Positions 15,650 to 23,216 of a DNA stretch of 42,375 nucleotides are shown here, in pieces. Position 1 is the stretch's first letter. The number at the start of each line of letters is the position of its first letter. Position numbers and translations under genes: made by a program. Origin of the DNA: an uncultured bacterium (GTDB lineage Bacteria > Bacillota > Negativicutes > Veillonellales > Veillonellaceae); NCBI GenBank assembly GCA_905214495.1, contig CAJMLW010000014.1, forward strand, positions 1-42,375, written 5' to 3'. The notes under the pieces were generated by a model. It was not told where the DNA came from. It saw only the letters and a list, made by a program, of their open reading frames with translations, and searched no databases.

Positions 15650-15830
15650 TATGATATAATTTATATCAAAGTGAGGCATAAATGGTTTCGACGCCAGACT
15701 TCGCTTCTAGTGTTTTAAATTGAAGAAACGGTCTGACTTCTCTGTCGGGCCTTTTTTCATGTGTTCTCTCACTGCCAATCTCTAGAAGATTAGCAAAGAC
15801 TGGACCCATTTAGAGGCCTCAAGTTCAATA
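15650..15830 (+). ncRNA. Repeat element copy C: predicted short RNA inside a palindromic element
   Basis: The extended -10 TATGATATAAT (15650-15660) is identical to copies A and B. The predicted RNA (about 15668-15757) carries CAGAC...GTCTG and CTTC...GAAG pairing and ends in the eight-pair stem GGTCTGAC/GTCGGGCC (15730-15751) plus six T. The right inverted end (CCCATTTAGAGGCCTCAAG) is more decayed than in copy B. It lies between convergent genes, so it is not a leader of a coding sequence. Confidence 0.55.
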
Positions 15831-15839
15831 TAACGATGT

Positions 15840-15905
15840 CAAGTGTAAAAGTAAATAGATTAGAGGTTCCTAATAGTCACCTAGGTGACCAATAGGAACC
15901 TCTTT
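15840..15905. repeat. 38-bp palindromic terminator, copy 2
   Basis: AGGTTCCTAATAGTCACCT / AGGTGACCAATAGGAACCT (15864-15901) pair with two mismatches, extended by A-T and G-C pairs outside, then CTTTC. It shares the upstream GTAAAAGTAAATAGATTAG with copies 1 and 3. Confidence 0.8.
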
Positions 15906-15978
15906 CGATTTGTAATTAGTTCGGCGGATTTTGGTTGTGATAATTCATTTACAATTTTTATAGTACTAGAATTAAGTA

Positions 15979-17190
15979 TTAGTTATGGAGCCCTCGTTTA
16001 CCGTATATTTTTAAGATTATAGCAATCATTGTATTTAATACGAATAGAAGAGCAAAGCATACTAAGGCTGTAGTATATCCATATCCTGCTTCGTGAAAGT
16101 ATGACACGAGCATGGGCCCAGCGATGCCCGCTAATCCCCAAGCGGTTAGAATGCGGCCGTGAATAGTGGAGAGTTGGCGTATACCGTATAGATCCGCAAG
16201 ATATGCTGGCATACAGGAGAAGCCACCACCATAGCAGGTGATAATAAGAAGAATTAAAATTTGGAATGTTAGTGCATTATTGGTTGTGGCTAGTAAATAG
16301 AATGCGATGATTTCTATAATAAAGAATAGTATGTAAGTTTGTGCTCGGCCAAAGTAATCGGAGATAGTAGACCATGCAATGCGACCTCCACCATTGAATA
16401 TGCCGATGATGCCAACTAGCGATGCAGCTGCTGCAGGTGTCATACCAATGGTTTCTTGTGCCATAGGAGAAGCTAAGGATAGAAGACCTATACCACAGGT
16501 AATATTAACAAAGAAGATCCACCAAAGGGCACCAAATTGCCAAGTTTTCATAGCATCATTGGCTAGCATGCCATGGTAATGAACATACATAGTGGATTTA
16601 TCTTTCATAGTTCGAGGCGGTTGTTTTGGTTGCGGTGCTTTCAAATAGAGAGAAGAGGCGCCCATAATTAAGAGGTAAATTATGCCGAGAATAATGAAAT
16701 TATTAACTAAGCCTACCTGAGCTACAAGGAATTGCATAAGCGGTCCTGCAATGAGTGAAGCAAATCCAAATCCCATAATAGCTAATCCCGTAGCAAATCC
16801 TGGGCGATTAGGAAAGTATTTTACAAGCGTAGACACTGGTGTTATATAACCAATACCTAGTCCGATACCACCGATGATACCGTAGAAGAGATAGAGTAAG
16901 GTAAGATTATGAATGCTAAGAGCATAGGCCGTACCAAATAGGCCTGCCACCCAGAACACCATGGAAAGAAGTCCGCTTTTCTTAGGACCTATTTTTTCTG
17001 CAAAAGATCCTAAAAAGCCTGCAGATAATCCAAGCATCAGAATAGCTAAGGAAAAGGTCCATGTTGTTTGTGACATAGTAAAGCCCATATCTGCCATGAT
17101 AGGTCGTGTAAGCACGCTCCACGCGTACACACTACCGATGGATATATGTAGACCAATAGCTGCTAGTGCAATAAGCCAACGATTTCTCAT
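15979..17190 (-). CDS. OFA-family MFS transporter (oxalate/formate antiporter type)
   Basis: This 403-residue protein has about 12 hydrophobic segments and the N-terminus of the OFA branch of the major facilitator superfamily: MRNRWLIALAAIGLHISIGSVYAWSVL, with GSVYAWSV as family signature, then FAEKIGPKKSGL (the loop 2-3 motif) and GIIGGIGLGIGYITPVSTLVKYFPNRPG. OFA members exchange oxalate/formate or other small carboxylates across the inner membrane. The exact substrate is unknown, but the upstream ZTP riboswitch candidate points to one-carbon or formate metabolism. The start at 17190 is preceded on its strand by AAAGGAGTTTACTT. It is monocistronic and leftward. Confidence 0.85.
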   Translation of the reverse strand: MRNRWLIALAAIGLHISIGSVYAWSVLTRPIMADMGFTMSQTTWTFSLAILMLGLSAGFLGSFAEKIGPKKSGLLSMVFWVAGLFGTAYALSIHNLTLLYLFYGIIGGIGLGIGYITPVSTLVKYFPNRPGFATGLAIMGFGFASLIAGPLMQFLVAQVGLVNNFIILGIIYLLIMGASSLYLKAPQPKQPPRTMKDKSTMYVHYHGMLANDAMKTWQFGALWWIFFVNITCGIGLLSLASPMAQETIGMTPAAAASLVGIIGIFNGGGRIAWSTISDYFGRAQTYILFFIIEIIAFYLLATTNNALTFQILILLIITCYGGGFSCMPAYLADLYGIRQLSTIHGRILTAWGLAGIAGPMLVSYFHEAGYGYTTALVCFALLFVLNTMIAIILKIYGKRGLHN

Positions 17191-17256
17191 AAGTAAACTC
17201 CTTTCATATAGGTGAAATGATTAAAGATTTGTCCAGCATATTTGCTATGAAAGAAC

Positions 17257-17295
17257 AAAAAAAGACCGTCTGAACAAAATTTTGCCCAGACGGTC
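17257..17295 (-). terminator. Leader terminator upstream of the OFA gene
   Basis: On the minus strand GACCGTCTG pairs with CAGACGGTC, the stem extending inward through CAAAA/TTTTG, and is followed by eight T. It lies 67 bases before the start of the OFA transporter gene, so it can only act as an attenuator of that gene. Its 5' arm overlaps the conserved 3' part of the riboswitch candidate. Confidence 0.85.
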
Positions 17296-17360
17296 GGCTA
17301 TCACACGATGTGTGCTACTGTGCATGTAGTCAATTCTACGTATCCGTCAGCCCAGTAGGA
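17283..17360 (-). promoter_or_regulatory. Probable ZTP (pfl) riboswitch controlling the OFA transporter
   Basis: Read on the minus strand, CUACUG (17358-17353) pairs with CAGUAG (17320-17315) as P1. The internal loop GGCUGACGGAUAC resembles the conserved CUGRCGGAUA segment, and P2 is GUAG/CUAC (17339-17326). A CACAC/GUGUG linker hairpin follows (17314-17302), then CCGACCGTCTGGGCA (17297-17283), close to the conserved CCGNCUGGGCA of pfl RNAs. This segment is also the 5' arm of the terminator, as expected for a ZTP switch that turns genes on when the ligand (ZTP/ZMP, a sign of folate one-carbon shortage) binds. Identification is from motif recall; a covariance search is needed. Confidence 0.72.
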
Positions 17361-17422
17361 ATATATTACCAATATAGCAAGTGAGAGGATATCTTGTCGG
17401 TGATGTAAGTCACTATCTAGTG

Positions 17423-17495
17423 TTGTCAATAATAAAAGTAAATAGATTAGAGGTTCCTAATAGTCACCTAGGTGACCAATAGGAACCTTTTTTAG
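17423..17495. repeat. 38-bp palindromic terminator, copy 3
   Basis: AGGTTCCTAATAGTCACCT / AGGTGACCAATAGGAACCT at 17451-17488, then TTTTTT. The following TAGTTGACTTT and a downstream TATGTTACAAT are also shared with copy 1 at 14173-14218, so the duplicated block includes the promoter of the next gene. Confidence 0.8.
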
Positions 17496-17566
17496 TTGAC
17501 TTTTTAATTTATATAACTCTATATGTTACAATTAATAGTATAGTAGTTGTATTATAGGAGAGCTAT

Positions 17567-17881
17567 ATGTTGTATTTAATTATTGCCATTATCGTTATTG
17601 CACTTATTGCAAAATCTCGTTCATTAGCAAATAATCAAGGTGATACTGATGCGGATATAGAGAAACAGAATCGTATATTAGACGAAATTAATCGTACATA
17701 CGGAAATATAGAATCATATGAACCAATCTTGGAACCATCAGATATAGAGGGAATATATTTTAATGAATTTCGTGAATATGTTGATGCTGAAGGTCGTGTG
17801 TTGACTCCGGCAGAGATTGATGAAATCAGGTATAAAGATGATTATAGAGAGGATATTGAACAGGATTATCCGTATCATTGA
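17567..17881 (+). CDS. Small single-pass membrane protein
   Basis: This 104-residue protein has one N-terminal hydrophobic helix (residues 2-16, MLYLIIAIIVIALIAKS) and an acidic remainder rich in Asp, Glu and Tyr (for example IEGIYFNEFREYVDAEGRVL and the ending EQDYPYH). It should be anchored in the inner membrane. AGGAGAGC precedes the ATG and the extended -10 TGTTACAAT lies about 35 bases upstream. The next gene starts 21 bases after the stop. No family is recognised. Confidence 0.6.
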   Translation: MLYLIIAIIVIALIAKSRSLANNQGDTDADIEKQNRILDEINRTYGNIESYEPILEPSDIEGIYFNEFREYVDAEGRVLTPAEIDEIRYKDDYREDIEQDYPYH

Positions 17882-17901
17882 TAATCGTGGAGGGCGTAGA
17901 G

Positions 17902-18495
17902 ATGAAACGAATTATATATGCTATCAGCCTTGGTGTATTGCTAGCGACACCAGTGCTTTCACAAGCAATTGATACAACTACAAGACCAATGATACGTGTT
18001 ACGAATGAGCATAATGGTCAATATGATGATTCGTTAGATACTTTTACAGAAACAAAGTTTTATGGACCATACCAGTTCCGCGTATTAAAGGATGCTATTG
18101 AAACGCAGGGTGAAACAAAGGATATTGATGGTAGGGTGTTTAGAACCTCTGATAGGGTATTTATGCATGTTAAGGCTAAATCTATTGATTCCACTTTAGA
18201 GGCTGAGGTTAATGAGATTGTTAAAGATAGAACGATTCCTGAACCTACGGTTAAGATGGTATTGCCAATTAAGCATGATGTAATAGAGGTCAACAATGAT
18301 GGCGTGCGTAGTTTACTCGCTGAATTTATGTATGGCTGGCCATTAAAGAATAGGACGGATATGGTTTTAGTTACCGATTATGAAGGAACTCGTTACTACT
18401 ATAATTTGCACTTTTATAGAGACAAGCTGCCAAATGGAGTTCGTATTGAACAATTGCGCCAAATGATTATGGATGCACAGTTCAGTTATAAGTAA
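17902..18495 (+). CDS. Exported protein related to the C-terminal half of the NIPGAD family
   Basis: The 197-residue product starts at the ATG at 17902, eight or so bases after GTGGAGGG. The signal peptide is MKRIIYAISLGVLLATPVLSQA. The mature part lacks the NIPGAD opening but keeps YQFRVLKDAIETQ, comparable with FSYRVLKDS and FTFRTLKNS of the long paralogues. It ends with YYYNLHFYRDKL and RIEQLRQMIMDA, comparable with the KAQLRNMLIDV and KLRDIVQYVD endings. I read it as a short relative carrying only the C-terminal domain; the similarity is weak and judged by eye. It probably forms an operon with the preceding small membrane protein, closed by the terminator at 18532. Confidence 0.6.
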   Translation: MKRIIYAISLGVLLATPVLSQAIDTTTRPMIRVTNEHNGQYDDSLDTFTETKFYGPYQFRVLKDAIETQGETKDIDGRVFRTSDRVFMHVKAKSIDSTLEAEVNEIVKDRTIPEPTVKMVLPIKHDVIEVNNDGVRSLLAEFMYGWPLKNRTDMVLVTDYEGTRYYYNLHFYRDKLPNGVRIEQLRQMIMDAQFSYK

Positions 18496-18531
18496 ATCAT
18501 ATTGGGGTAGATTAAGATTGTAATCATAAAG

Positions 18532-18580
18532 AAAAGAGGTTTCTAGTTGTCACGATAGCGACTCATAGAAACCTCTTTTA
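18532..18580. terminator. Bidirectional terminator, possible diverged palindrome copy
   Basis: AAAAGAGGTTTCTA pairs with TAGAAACCTCTTTT. The inner GTTGTCAC...GCGACT still resembles the 38-bp palindrome family, so this may be an old copy. It serves the rightward exported gene and possibly the leftward acetate transporter. Confidence 0.7.
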
Positions 18581-18611
18581 TTATGCAAGAGTTTATATAG
18601 TTTTCAAACTA

Positions 18612-19223
18612 TTATAGGATGCTTTTACCCATAGGGAATACAGTTTTGCCAAATACTTTGTTTACAAGTACGGCACCAGAACCGTAGAAGCCCAAGAGGG
18701 AGATGAATAGTTCAGACCATGCTGCAAGAGCAAAGAAGCCTGTTTTGCCACCTAAGAATAGGTCTGTTGCAAGACCCAAGAATAGGAAGCAGATCAAGAA
18801 CATGATAGCGAATACAACTTTGTTTGTTTTCAAAGATGCGATGGTACCAAAGATAGAGAAGATTAAGAAGCCCACAAACGCGAATGCTAATTGTGTTACA
18901 TCGAAACCTTTTTGGATTTCAGGACCGAAGGAGCCCATTTGGATTAACCAAACACCAGCCATAGCGGACCAGAACAAACCGTATGCGCCGAATACAACGG
19001 AGCCGAATGGATTGTTTTTCTTGAAATCAAAATAACTTGCAATTAATTGGGCCATAGAACCTAATAACACTGCCCAAGGGATAATAACAGATGTTGTTGG
19101 GCCAGACCAGCCTACGCGGGACGTGGATACCACAAAACATACTACAGCGAGACCTAGTAAACCAAGACCAGTAGGATCAGCTACATTTTCGCTCATTTCA
19201 ACTTTTCTTACTTCGTTTTCCAT
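18612..19223 (-). CDS. Acetate uptake transporter, GPR1/FUN34/YaaH (SatP) family
   Basis: This 203-residue protein has six hydrophobic segments. ADPTGLGLLGLAV at residues 16-28 corresponds to the NPxxLGL signature of the family, and GSMAQLIASYFDFKKNNPFGSVVFGAYGLFW to the second conserved region (usual form G-G-x-x-Q-x-x-A-G, then T-x-F-x-x-Y-G-x-F-W). Members move acetate or succinate with protons across the inner membrane, and some form channels. Length fits the family (about 190-210). AGGAAC precedes the start. In a lactate-fermenting anaerobe it could export or recover acetate; direction is inferred, not shown. Confidence 0.85.
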   Translation of the reverse strand: MENEVRKVEMSENVADPTGLGLLGLAVVCFVVSTSRVGWSGPTTSVIIPWAVLLGSMAQLIASYFDFKKNNPFGSVVFGAYGLFWSAMAGVWLIQMGSFGPEIQKGFDVTQLAFAFVGFLIFSIFGTIASLKTNKVVFAIMFLICFLFLGLATDLFLGGKTGFFALAAWSELFISLLGFYGSGAVLVNKVFGKTVFPMGKSIL

Positions 19224-19615
19224 TTGTTCCTCATTTCTCCGTGGGGAACAACTAACTACAAATATACAGAGACATACTCACATGGTAATCGTCATACTAT
19301 AATGCATCGAATAAATCAATATATAACCACTGTGAAAGCATTGCCCCATAAATGTAACATACATCACACTTTCAAGGCAATACAATGAGTTATAGTAATA
19401 ATACGTAAAATGCATAGTTGATACTGTTAGCATTTATATGGTATATTACGATTTCCAGTTTATTTTATAACTGTATTTACGTTATAATTGCCTGTTCTAT
19501 ATGGATTTGTTATAGTTGTTGACCGAAATGAATGCGGTATTAGCGTAATTTTGTATTGCCATATAACTTGCTTATTTTGTTTGTGATATACTACTTATAG
19601 AGTATGGGAGGTTAT
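19224..19615. other. Divergent intergenic region with promoter for the AEC gene
   Basis: No gene is seen between the divergent acetate and AEC transporters. TGTGATATACT at 19582-19592 is an extended -10 (TG at 19584-19585, TATACT at 19587-19592) suitably placed for the rightward gene. The rest is AT-rich without obvious repeats. Confidence 0.5.
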
Positions 19616-20614
19616 ATGGTTTTTCTTACTTCATTACAAAGTATTATCCCCATTGTGTTGCTAATAGCATTAGGGTATATATTAAAAGGGCGCGGTATGT
19701 TTAACGATACCTTTAGTTCTAATCTGTCACGCCTCATTATGTCCGTTATTTTACCAGCCGGTGTATTTGTATCGGTCTTGCATCATATGCAAACATCGGA
19801 TTTATGGAATTTACGATATGGTTTACTCGTAGTTGGTTTGACCTATTTTGTATCGTATATTGTGGCTTTCATTATGATGAAAATATTACGCGTTCCGCCA
19901 GGTCGTCGTGGTATTTTTATCAACATGGTAGTAAACGATAATTGCCTATTTATCGGCTTACCAGTACAGATTGTCTTGTTTGGACCAGAGGCACTACCAT
20001 ATTTTCTGTTGTATTACATTGGTAACACCATATCCGTATGGATGGTAGGGGTATTTCTTATCGAAATGGATCCTTTGCCACAGAATTCTAGTGCTACTGG
20101 TGAAAGCGTGCGGCCTTCAGGACATAAATTTTCTTGGAAGAAATTATTACCACCGCCACTTATGGGCTTTATCGTGGCTTTGATATTTTTATATGCGCAG
20201 ATTCCATTGCCTACGATTTTACATAATACCTTAAAGTACTTAGGCGATATGGTTACACCATTATCCTTACTATATATTGGTATTGTGCTTCATGATGCAG
20301 GCCTTAAGAGTATGGCTCTTAATAAAGACTCATTAGGTGGTATCTTCGGTCGTTTTGTGATTGCACCACTCATCATGTTTGGTGTTATTATAACGGTTCG
20401 TTATATAGGTGGTATTACATTAGAGCCCATTGCGATGATTACATTTATCGTTCAATCCGCCGGTCCTGTCATAGCGGTTTTATCAATCGTAGCTAACGAA
20501 TCTGGTGCTGATTTACCCTTTGCTACAGGGCTTGTTATGATTAGTACTATTTTATTCGTCTTCGTAATACCACTCATTATGGAACTCTTAACAATGCTTG
20601 GTATTGTAGCATAA
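19616..20614 (+). CDS. AEC-family carrier (auxin efflux carrier / malate-malonate type)
   Basis: About 332 residues with ten hydrophobic segments in two halves, as in AEC/MdcF-type carriers. Landmarks are IPIVLLIALGYILKGRGMF, LSRLIMSVILPAGVF with the conserved Pro in a broken helix, NDNCLFIGLPVQIVLFGPEAL (family N-x-G-x-x-G-x-P), and the second-half VTPLSLLYIGIVL and VQSAGPVIAVLSIVA. Such carriers move dicarboxylates such as malate or malonate, or similar organic acids. I choose the ATG at 19616 because GGGAGG (19606-19611) is correctly placed before it and would lie inside the gene if the ATG at 19604 were used. A strong terminator follows. Confidence 0.8.
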   Translation: MVFLTSLQSIIPIVLLIALGYILKGRGMFNDTFSSNLSRLIMSVILPAGVFVSVLHHMQTSDLWNLRYGLLVVGLTYFVSYIVAFIMMKILRVPPGRRGIFINMVVNDNCLFIGLPVQIVLFGPEALPYFLLYYIGNTISVWMVGVFLIEMDPLPQNSSATGESVRPSGHKFSWKKLLPPPLMGFIVALIFLYAQIPLPTILHNTLKYLGDMVTPLSLLYIGIVLHDAGLKSMALNKDSLGGIFGRFVIAPLIMFGVIITVRYIGGITLEPIAMITFIVQSAGPVIAVLSIVANESGADLPFATGLVMISTILFVFVIPLIMELLTMLGIVA

Positions 20615-20650
20615 TGGATGGCTTAATTCTTAGTTATCTACAATTTAAAA

Positions 20651-20689
20651 GACTAGCAGTATAGCGGGTGCTGTACTGCTAGTCTTTTT
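20651..20689 (+). terminator. Intrinsic terminator after the AEC gene
   Basis: GACTAGCAGTA pairs with TACTGCTAGTC and is followed by five T. Confidence 0.85.
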
Positions 20690-20771
20690 CAATTTTAAAA
20701 TTTATATAGAATATATTATAGCTTAAAATATAAGTTGAGCAAATTGAATAGTATTCTATTTATTAATGTTG

Positions 20772-20800
20772 TTGACAAATGTATTTTTTAGGTATAGTGT
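20772..20800 (+). promoter_or_regulatory. Promoter of the trimeric autotransporter gene
   Basis: A consensus -35 TTGACA (20772-20777) is followed by TATAGT (20793-20798, spacer 15) or TAGTGT (20795, spacer 17). The start codon is about 70 bases downstream. Confidence 0.55.
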
Positions 20801-20866
20801 TAAAATAGTTAGTTATATAAATTATGTTAATCTTTTTGTTTTTTATGTGATGGAGTGGGGCAGAGT

Positions 20867-23137
20867 ATGAAAAAGAAAACGAAAACGAATAAACATTGTA
20901 AGGTTAGCACTTTGTTAACGGCTGTTTTGGTAACGAGTACTTGTAGTTGTTTATGGGGGGGCTCTGTATATGGGGAAACTCCAATTACTGATGCGAATGG
21001 CAACACGTATCTGGCTAGTGATAACACTAATATTACTGGTAAAAGTAATTCAGTGCCGAGTGGTAAAAATGCTACTATTGTGGGGGATAATAATACAATT
21101 ACAAAGAAATTCCCTAGAGACAATGGCTCTCTTGTAAATGCCGTTGGTAATGAAGATGTACGGATAGTGGGGTCTAATAATACAGTTCAAGGTAGCCGGA
21201 GACAACATGTGATTGGTGATAATAACCAAATCATCGCTCGTGATGCTGGGACGGTTACTGATTATGGACATCCATCTGGTCGTGAACCGAATGCATCAGA
21301 TTTGACAATTGGTAGAGGGAATTTTATACGCGGTACTGACACATATCGAAATGAGTGGGATTCCTTAACTGTTATCGGTAATAACAACAAAGCCGAGTAC
21401 AGCACAGAATCTGCTGGTGGCCCTTCAGCAGGTATTGTCATTGGGGATAATCAAAATATTGATACAATAGGTGAGTCTGTTGTGATTGGTAGTATGTCGC
21501 CTGCCGAGCAAGCCCAAAAATCAGATCAAGATCCAAGCGATAAAAAATATACGGTTGGTGAGTATAGTACGATTATTGGATATCATACATCTAACACTTC
21601 AGGCGGTAGTGTAGTGGTAGGCAACCATTCAAAATCGGGGCAAATATTACAAACTATTACTGGTCATGGAACTACAATTGAAGGCGGGAATAATTGGAAT
21701 AATTTATCGGGTTTGTACTCTTCCTCTTATGGGGCTCTAAATACGCTTGAAAGTACTGCTACTGATACGGAGGAAGCTGATAATGTTGCTAACTCTGTAA
21801 CAGGTAGTTTAAACCGAACAGCTGGAACTACTGGTACCATGATTGTTGGTTCTGGTAACGTGGTGACAAATTCTAAAACCCCAATGATAAATGTTCCTGC
21901 ATTAGGTACAACCATTAGTGATATTTCTCTTCAAAATATAGGTATAGTCGGGAGCGATAAACTCAGCGATAAAACAGATACTACAGTAGAAGTTGGTCGA
22001 CATTACATGAAAGAGTATATGGCTTTGAATGCTGGTGCAGTATCCATTATAGGTAGTAGTAATACAGCTGATTATGCTATTCGCTCTCAAATTTCAGGTA
22101 CTAATAATATTCTAAAAGGTCAAGCTAGTAGTGTAAGCACTTTCAATACTGTTAGTGGGTATGGTAATGAAGGTACTAATATTAGCCGATCCACCATAGT
22201 GGGTACTAGAAATGACCTTAAAAATGGTGAAGATAATGTAGTAATTGGGGATTTCCATAACTTTGATGGTGGAAAGCATAATGTTGTACTTGGCTCCATG
22301 GCAGCTGAGGAGCAAGATGTAACGAAATCATTTACAAATTCATCTGGTAGTAGTACATATACCTATACAGTGAAGGAATTAGTTGCTACTCGTCGCAATA
22401 CAGCAAATGTTGAAAATGCTGTAATGCTTGGGTACAATACGGACGTTACTCGAAATGGTGGTGTAGCATTAGGCAGTGAATCGATTGCCTCTGTAGATAA
22501 AGGGATTGCTGGTTATGATCCTACTACAAAAGCAGCATCTACTGATGGTTCTCCAACTTGGAAATCTACGGCAGCCGCTATTTCTGTTGGTGATTCCACA
22601 GGAACAACTGTTCTTACACGCCAAATTACAAATGTTGCAGCTGGTTCAGAAGATACTGATGCTGTCAATGTAGCACAGTTAAAACGAATTACAGCAGATT
22701 CCACATCTACTATTAATAATCAATTAACTCAAGTTAATAATCGTATTGATGCTGTAGATGGTCGTGTTAAACGTGTAGGTGCTGGTGCGGCAGCATTGGC
22801 TGCATTGCATCCTCAAGAGTTTGACCCTAATGATCAATGGACTTTTGCTGCTGGGTATGGTCATTACCGTGGTGCTAATGCTATGGCTCTTGGTGCATTC
22901 TATCGTCCTAATAATAAGATGTTATATTCTATTGGTGCTAGCTTAGGCGGCGGAGAGGACCTCTTTAACTTAGGCGTTAGTCTCAAATTTGGTAAGAGTG
23001 AACCTTATGCAGACTACTCCAAAGCAGGACTTGTTAAGGTTATCAATGACCAAGATGCAAAAATTAAAGAGCAAGATGAAAAGATTAATGCTATGCAAGA
23101 ACAAATTGAAAAAATGATGGCTAAGTTGAATTTATAA
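20867..23137 (+). CDS. Trimeric autotransporter adhesin, YadA-like, with post-barrel coiled coil
   Basis: The start is the ATG at 20867 behind GGAGTGGGG. The basic N-terminus and long hydrophobic stretch (through SVYGE, about residue 38) are an extended signal peptide. The passenger is built of beta-roll repeats such as ATIVGDNNTIT, VRIVGSNNTVQ, HVIGDNNQII, LTVIGNNNKA and VVVGNHSKSG, typical of YadA-type heads. DAVNVAQLKRIT near 598-609 is the neck/stalk motif, followed by a coiled coil (INNQLTQVNNRIDAVDGRV). The membrane anchor is FAAGYGHYRGANAMALGAFY to GVSLKFG (about 660-710). Normally the chain ends with the last barrel strand; here 46 residues follow, with the heptad-like sequence VINDQDAKIKEQDEKINAMQ and EQIEKMMAKL. 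It should trimerise in the outer membrane and mediate adhesion. Confidence 0.88.
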   Translation: MKKKTKTNKHCKVSTLLTAVLVTSTCSCLWGGSVYGETPITDANGNTYLASDNTNITGKSNSVPSGKNATIVGDNNTITKKFPRDNGSLVNAVGNEDVRIVGSNNTVQGSRRQHVIGDNNQIIARDAGTVTDYGHPSGREPNASDLTIGRGNFIRGTDTYRNEWDSLTVIGNNNKAEYSTESAGGPSAGIVIGDNQNIDTIGESVVIGSMSPAEQAQKSDQDPSDKKYTVGEYSTIIGYHTSNTSGGSVVVGNHSKSGQILQTITGHGTTIEGGNNWNNLSGLYSSSYGALNTLESTATDTEEADNVANSVTGSLNRTAGTTGTMIVGSGNVVTNSKTPMINVPALGTTISDISLQNIGIVGSDKLSDKTDTTVEVGRHYMKEYMALNAGAVSIIGSSNTADYAIRSQISGTNNILKGQASSVSTFNTVSGYGNEGTNISRSTIVGTRNDLKNGEDNVVIGDFHNFDGGKHNVVLGSMAAEEQDVTKSFTNSSGSSTYTYTVKELVATRRNTANVENAVMLGYNTDVTRNGGVALGSESIASVDKGIAGYDPTTKAASTDGSPTWKSTAAAISVGDSTGTTVLTRQITNVAAGSEDTDAVNVAQLKRITADSTSTINNQLTQVNNRIDAVDGRVKRVGAGAAALAALHPQEFDPNDQWTFAAGYGHYRGANAMALGAFYRPNNKMLYSIGASLGGGEDLFNLGVSLKFGKSEPYADYSKAGLVKVINDQDAKIKEQDEKINAMQEQIEKMMAKLNL

Positions 23138-23216
23138 TATCGATTTTTAAGTGTATATACAGCCAACTATGTTACAATAGTAATGTAGTTGGCTGTTGTT
23201 TTATAATGAGGTAGTT

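Noticed and set aside
13252..17495. Repeats considered as a CRISPR array
   Set aside because: Spacing is hundreds to thousands of bases, units contain promoters and terminators, genes lie between them, and no cas genes are present.
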